The notes beneath the pieces were generated by a model that worked only from the letters and a program-made list of their open reading frames with translations, was not told the origin of the DNA and searched no databases. A program made the translations under genes and the position numbers. From CAZNDN01 sp964571815 (lineage in GTDB: Bacteria; Fibrobacterota; Chitinivibrionia; Chitinivibrionales; WJKA01), in assembly GCA_964571815.1 (NCBI GenBank), contig CAZNDN010000138.1:1-10496 (forward strand): a DNA stretch of 10,496 nt. The letters run 5' to 3'. Positions within the stretch are counted from its first letter, which is position 1, and each line of letters opens with the position of its first letter. Of the stretch, positions 6,364 through 10,496 are shown in pieces.

Positions 6364-6392
6364 CTAACATTAGTCTAACGCGCGGCTCAATA
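6364..6392 (+). promoter_or_regulatory. Pho-box-like direct-repeat array upstream of the TonB receptor
   Basis: Three heptamers at an exact 11-bp period: CTAACAT (6364), CTAACGC (6375) and CTCAATA (6386). The first two resemble the E. coli Pho box (two CTGTCAT-like heptamers separated by 4 bp). TATAAG (6401-6406), a 5/6 match to a -10 box, starts after an 8-bp gap and no -35 box is present, as expected for an activator-dependent promoter. Predicted start of transcription is near 6413, leaving a leader of about 96 nt. A partial array in the opposite orientation follows (CTAACAC at 6425-6431 and CTTAAGA at 6414-6420, both read on the minus strand). Confidence 0.5.
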
Positions 6393-6462
6393 AACTCAAA
6401 TATAAGCCGGCTATCTTAAGGGTAGTGTTAGAGTGATCCATTCCGAACCGGGCAAATGTTTT

Positions 6463-6493
6463 CCTCACAGAACTCCCGTAGAGTTGCGTGAGG
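6463..6493 (+). promoter_or_regulatory. leader hairpin just before the TonB receptor start
   Basis: Nested perfect arms CCTCAC (6463-6468) / GTGAGG (6488-6493) and AACTC (6471-6475) / GAGTT (6481-6485) enclose the pentaloop CCGTA, giving 11 pairs with one 2x2 internal loop. The 3' arm holds the only GAGG near the gene, 15 bases before the ATG at 6509. There is no T tract, so it is not a terminator. It could control translation or stabilise the mRNA. Confidence 0.45.
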
Positions 6494-6508
6494 CTGGTGC
6501 TGAAACTC

Positions 6509-9500
6509 ATGATGAGTCCTATCAGACGGGGATTTATTCCTCTGGTGTGGCGGGCGGCCGTGGTTGCCGGGATTTCGCTGACCGCGAGTGTTTGTGGTGC
6601 GCGTGAAGCAGGCGGATTGTACGGGCGTATCAGTGATGCGGAGTCGGGAGAACCGGTCGTTGCCGCGAAGGTGATGCTCGGCAAGGATGGGCCCATACGA
6701 TTCTCGGACGGAGACGGAATGTTTCGATACGCCGACCTTCGCCCACGACGGTACACACTTGCGGTTACTGCTACCGGGTACGGTCCATGGGTGCTTTCCG
6801 GTGTTCGGGTGGAGCCGGGGGTTGATGTCAGTGTCGGTATTGAGCTTCGTGCCTCCCGGCCGGTGACGGCGGCATGTGATACCTGCCCGGCGCCGTCGCT
6901 GCTTCTGGGGAGGGTGACCGACGCGAAGGAAGCAGGGGCGATCAGGGGCGCGAGCATCCTGATTCCGTCCCTGGATATGGCGGCAGAGACCGGAGATGAC
7001 GGTTATTTCAGTGTTGGGGGCGTGGAGGAGGGGACATACGATGTGGTTGTCGGGCATGCGGAGTATGCCGCCGATACGCTGCACGATATTGCGGTCGGGT
7101 CGCGTGGACCGGTCCACGTGAGGGTACGCCTCACGCCCGTGCATACGGCACGGCAGTCGACGGGAACGATTGCGGGGCGGGTACGGGACAGCGCTTCGGG
7201 CGAGGCGATCATGCAGGCAAGTGTATCGCTGTTGAATACGGAATTCACGACGTTGAGCGATACCGGGGGGCATTTCGACCTTGGCGACATACCCGCGGGC
7301 AACTACACGCTTCTGGTGACCAAATGGGGCTATGAGGCGCAGGTGCTGACCAATGTCGGTGTTATCGACGGCGAACAGACCTCGCGCGAGGTAATGGTTG
7401 CCGAGCGAGAAGCCGGACTCTCGTCGGGAGACGGTGGTTCGGGGGCAATCAGCGGGGTGGTCACCGATGAAAACGGGGACCCGTACGAAAACGCCCGCGT
7501 CGTTTTGGGGGAAGGGAATGGGACTGCTCTCACCGATTTCCTCGGCCGGTTTCGACTCGACACTGTTCCCGGAGGGGTTTACGCGGTCGGGGCGGTGGCG
7601 GAGGGTTACGATACGACGTGGTCGTACGATGTGGATGTCTGGAACGGTGAGGAAAGCCGGATCACGATTCGGCTCCGGCCGCATATTGAGGTTGCGGATT
7701 CCCTGGCCGTGGATCCGGATCGAGGGCTGGTACGGGGGGTGATCGTGGATGCCGAGACCCAGAAACCCCTATCGGGTGTAAAGGTGGGCATACCGTCGCG
7801 AAACCTCAAAACGGTGACCGATCTGCGGGGAAGGTACGTGCTTAATGGTATTCGACCGGGTGTCGTTTCGCTGACCGCCGAACACGATGGATTTGCGCGG
7901 ATTGAACGCGAAGTTGACGTTCGCAAGGGACGGAAGGTGCAGGTGGATTTGTTGATGAGTTCCTCGGACGTGACCCGGATGCAGCGGATGACCGTGCGGT
8001 CGGTGGCGGTGCAGAATACCGATGCGGCCTTGTTGAAAACGCGCAAGGAGGCGTTGACGGTCAGTGACGCGATCGGGGCGGAAGAGATGTCCAAGGCGGG
8101 TGCGGGGAGCGCCGCCGACGCGATGAAACGGGTGACCGGCGCCACGATCGTCGGCGGGAAGTACGTCAACATCCGCGGACTCGGAGGCCGGTACAGCAAC
8201 ACGCTGCTCAACGGGGTCGAGCTGCCCAGTCCCGATCCGAACAAGCGGGCGGTGGCCCTTGACCTTTTCCCTTCTTCACTCCTTGACAATATCAATGCAG
8301 TGAAAACGTTCAGTCCCGATATGGCCGGCAATTTTTCAGGCGGCAGCGTCAATATCCGCACGCGGGCAATTCCCGACAAGATGACGCTCAAGGCATCGTT
8401 GTCCGGGTCCTACAACCGCCGGGTGACGTTTCGAGACGATTTCCTGACGTACGATGGAGGGAAGACCGACTGGCTCGGAATCGATGACGGGACGAGGGCG
8501 GTACCGGAGCCCTTGAAGGATCGTTCCACCGAGGTGCCGTCACTGTTCAGTTGGCCCAGTTGGACGTCGGAGCGCGACTCGGCCCTTCCGGTGGTCCTTC
8601 GACTCGATACCCTTTCGCGGGCATTCAGCTCCGGCTTCCACGTCGAAGAGCAACGGGCGTTTCCGAATCACGGCGGTTCGTTTGCGGTCGGCAACCGGTT
8701 CGACATGGCGGGAATGCCGCTGGGGCTGCTGGGAAGTGTCACGTACTCACGTAAACGCAAGTCTTTCAAGGACGGAAAACTCGTGAGGTGGGAATTGAAG
8801 GGGCACGATTCCACGAAAACGCGGCTTGATTCAAACTCGCTGTACCTGGAAGACAACTCCACCGACGAGGTTCTCTGGGGAACGCTGGCCAACGTCGGAC
8901 TCGACGTTACTCCGGACCACAAATTGGCATTGCTGTATATGTATTCCCGAAACGCCGAGGACGAAACCTCCTACTTGATCGCCCCCTTTCATGAGGATGT
9001 CGACGATCACGTATCCATCGAAAAGCGCAGCATCCGTTACCGTCAACGTGGATTGCACTTCGGCCTTCTGGAGGGTTCTCACGGTATTCCCACCGATGAG
9101 GGCGTGTTCTTCGAGTGGAAAGCGGCGTACAGCAACACGCTGCAGGATGAGCCCGATTACCGGGTAATTTCCAACAACAAGGAAGTCGACGATATTACCT
9201 GCGATACTGCGTCGCGGGGCGCCACGCTTTTCTGCGATACCACCTGGAAATATCCGATTCAGCTTTCCATTTACCGCCCGGGGTTTCATGCTTTTCGAAC
9301 GATCAACGAGGAAGCGGGTGATGTGAAGTTCGACCTGTCGGTGCCGTTTTACCAGTGGACCGACGACAGGGGCAGGGTGAAGGCCGGCATGGCATGGCAG
9401 CAGAAGAGTCGATCGTACGTGCAGCGGGAGTACGAATACGAAATCGACAACTGGGACAATGCCAACGAGGCCGGCAGGAATTTGACGGATTGCGAGGGCG

Positions 9501-10496
9501 ACGTGGAGAATTATTTCGCCGAGGAAAACCTGGGACTGGTGGATACGTCGGGTGTGCTGCCGGAGTTCGGTAATTACCTCAAATACGAAAACGACACCAC
9601 GCCCAACCATAACGGTTGGCAGACGATATGGGCCGGCTACGGCATGCTGGAGCTTCCTCTCGTCACCAGGTTCCGGCTTGTGGGAGGGGTTCGGTATGAG
9701 TCGACGGTGATGAACGTGTCCAGTTGGGATAAGACCGATACCCTGAACCGGGGGGAGCTGGTAGACGACAGTTGGCTTCCGTCGGTTGCGGGCATTTTCG
9801 CCCTCACGGACAAGATGAATATGCGTGCCGCTTTCAGCCGGACCCTGGCCAGGCCTACATTTCGGGAGAAGGCACGCTATGTCTCCGAGGAGCTGGGGCT
9901 CGAGATTTCCGTGGGCGGCAACCCGGACCTGCGGCTGACGCATATCAACAACTACGACCTTCGATGGGAGTGGTTTCCCGATGCGGGCGAACTGGTAGCG
10001 GTCAGCGCGTTCTACAAGACCTTGACCGACCCGATCGATCTGGTCTATGTCGAAGGGGACAACGACGAGCTTCAGTACGCCAATATCACCGGCCGGGGCT
10101 CTTCGACCGTCCCCGGCCCGGGAGGGGATGCGGTCGTTGTCGGAACGGAGCTGGAGGTGCGGGTGGGACTCGGCTACCTGAACCCCGCCTTGCGGGACCT
10201 GAGAATCGGTACGAACGTAACCTTGCTGCGGACCGAGATTCAAGTTGACAGTACCAAGGCGGAGAAACTCGAAGATTTGCGTTCGGATCCGGAAATGACC
10301 TATCCCCTGTATGGTGCTTCGCCGTATCTCGTGAATGCGAACGTGATCTATCAGGCCGAGCATCTCGGGATTTCGGCCGGCGCCTATTTCAACGTGTTCG
10401 GCCGGCGTCTCGATTTCACGACCATGAGTGCAACCCCCAACGTGTATGAGTATCCGCGGCCCGATCTCAGCGTATTTGTTGCTCAGCAACTCACCG
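6509..10496 (+). CDS. TonB-dependent receptor with five N-terminal CarboxypepD_reg-like domains (3' partial)
   Basis: The frame is open from ATG 6509 to the right edge: 1329 residues, C-terminus missing. A signal peptide occupies about residues 1-30. Five tandem carboxypeptidase-regulatory-like beta-sandwich domains of about 80 residues follow (35-114, 131-210, 219-299, 312-391, 406-484), each with G-x-V/I-x-D, G-x-F/Y and a closing G-Y/F. A possible TonB box (MTVRSVAV) comes next, then the plug (about 505-625) with VNIRGLGGRYSNTLLNG (553-569), LPSPDPNKRAVALDLFP and GNFSGGSVNIRT (607-618). The rest is the 22-strand barrel; YEYPRPDLSVFVAQQ near the edge is the usual approach to the last strands, so perhaps 60-80 residues are missing. 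Receptors of this type import large or scarce ligands across the outer membrane using TonB-ExbBD. The ligand is unknown; the upstream Pho-box-like array and neighbouring PstS-like protein suggest a phosphorus-containing one (inference). The usual count of such N-terminal domains is one, so five is unusual. The ribosome site is weak (GGTG, 9 bases upstream). Confidence 0.93.
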   Translation, partial: MMSPIRRGFIPLVWRAAVVAGISLTASVCGAREAGGLYGRISDAESGEPVVAAKVMLGKDGPIRFSDGDGMFRYADLRPRRYTLAVTATGYGPWVLSGVRVEPGVDVSVGIELRASRPVTAACDTCPAPSLLLGRVTDAKEAGAIRGASILIPSLDMAAETGDDGYFSVGGVEEGTYDVVVGHAEYAADTLHDIAVGSRGPVHVRVRLTPVHTARQSTGTIAGRVRDSASGEAIMQASVSLLNTEFTTLSDTGGHFDLGDIPAGNYTLLVTKWGYEAQVLTNVGVIDGEQTSREVMVAEREAGLSSGDGGSGAISGVVTDENGDPYENARVVLGEGNGTALTDFLGRFRLDTVPGGVYAVGAVAEGYDTTWSYDVDVWNGEESRITIRLRPHIEVADSLAVDPDRGLVRGVIVDAETQKPLSGVKVGIPSRNLKTVTDLRGRYVLNGIRPGVVSLTAEHDGFARIEREVDVRKGRKVQVDLLMSSSDVTRMQRMTVRSVAVQNTDAALLKTRKEALTVSDAIGAEEMSKAGAGSAADAMKRVTGATIVGGKYVNIRGLGGRYSNTLLNGVELPSPDPNKRAVALDLFPSSLLDNINAVKTFSPDMAGNFSGGSVNIRTRAIPDKMTLKASLSGSYNRRVTFRDDFLTYDGGKTDWLGIDDGTRAVPEPLKDRSTEVPSLFSWPSWTSERDSALPVVLRLDTLSRAFSSGFHVEEQRAFPNHGGSFAVGNRFDMAGMPLGLLGSVTYSRKRKSFKDGKLVRWELKGHDSTKTRLDSNSLYLEDNSTDEVLWGTLANVGLDVTPDHKLALLYMYSRNAEDETSYLIAPFHEDVDDHVSIEKRSIRYRQRGLHFGLLEGSHGIPTDEGVFFEWKAAYSNTLQDEPDYRVISNNKEVDDITCDTASRGATLFCDTTWKYPIQLSIYRPGFHAFRTINEEAGDVKFDLSVPFYQWTDDRGRVKAGMAWQQKSRSYVQREYEYEIDNWDNANEAGRNLTDCEGDVENYFAEENLGLVDTSGVLPEFGNYLKYENDTTPNHNGWQTIWAGYGMLELPLVTRFRLVGGVRYESTVMNVSSWDKTDTLNRGELVDDSWLPSVAGIFALTDKMNMRAAFSRTLARPTFREKARYVSEELGLEISVGGNPDLRLTHINNYDLRWEWFPDAGELVAVSAFYKTLTDPIDLVYVEGDNDELQYANITGRGSSTVPGPGGDAVVVGTELEVRVGLGYLNPALRDLRIGTNVTLLRTEIQVDSTKAEKLEDLRSDPEMTYPLYGASPYLVNANVIYQAEHLGISAGAYFNVFGRRLDFTTMSATPNVYEYPRPDLSVFVAQQLT

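Noticed and set aside
6428..7684. 418-codon open frame on the minus strand
   Set aside because: Antisense shadow of the five receptor N-terminal domains. It is rich in R, P and H with no domain pattern, and it crosses the predicted receptor promoter.
8831..10489. 552-codon open frame on the minus strand
   Set aside because: It lies fully antisense to the TonB receptor, whose frame is intact and has clear plug and barrel sequence. The antisense translation resembles no family and arises from the codon bias of the real gene.
1..10496. CRISPR arrays, insertion sequences, tRNA or rRNA genes
   Set aside because: I saw no regularly spaced long repeats, no transposase, no terminal inverted repeats with target duplications and no structural RNA signatures.

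Overview
This window comes from a Gram-negative bacterium. A TonB-dependent outer-membrane receptor, several Sec-type signal peptides and a membrane-bound hybrid histidine kinase all point to an outer membrane and periplasm. Base composition is moderately GC-rich. The receptor type (N-terminal carboxypeptidase-regulatory-like domains followed by an RGLGGRYS-type plug) and the RMD1-like TPR protein would fit an environmental, perhaps uncultivated, lineage such as the FCB group or Zixibacteria. That placement is a guess, because no taxonomic marker gene is present.

Layout. Bases 1-358 hold no gene I can support. Two minus-strand genes follow: an exported TPR protein of the RMD1-like family (359-1105) and, upstream of it, a small PilZ-like protein (1261-1605). 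A divergent intergenic region leads into three plus-strand units. The first is a PstS-like phosphate-binding protein (1902-3023) overlapping by ATGA a hybrid sensor kinase with its own periplasmic binding domain, PAS, HisKA, HATPase and receiver (3020-5566). The second is a pentapeptide-repeat protein (5870-6319). The third is a very large TonB-dependent receptor with five tandem CarboxypepD_reg-like domains before the plug (6509 to beyond the right edge).

The most interesting signal is regulatory. Upstream of each of the three plus-strand units lies a run of three heptamers at exactly 11-bp period (1860-1888, 5684-5712, 6364-6392). They begin CTAACA-like, then CTNACG, then CT(C/A). Spacing and heptamer/4-bp-spacer architecture match the direct-repeat operators of the OmpR/PhoB response-regulator family and resemble the Pho box. 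At two of the three sites a -10-like hexamer lies 8 bp after the third repeat.

Working model (inference): a phosphate-starvation-type regulon in which a stand-alone PstS-like protein and a hybrid kinase sense phosphate or a phosphorylated compound, a PhoB-like regulator encoded elsewhere binds the repeats, and the output includes the sensor pair, the pentapeptide protein and an outer-membrane receptor probably importing a phosphorus-containing ligand. The two minus-strand genes show no such repeats and are probably unrelated.
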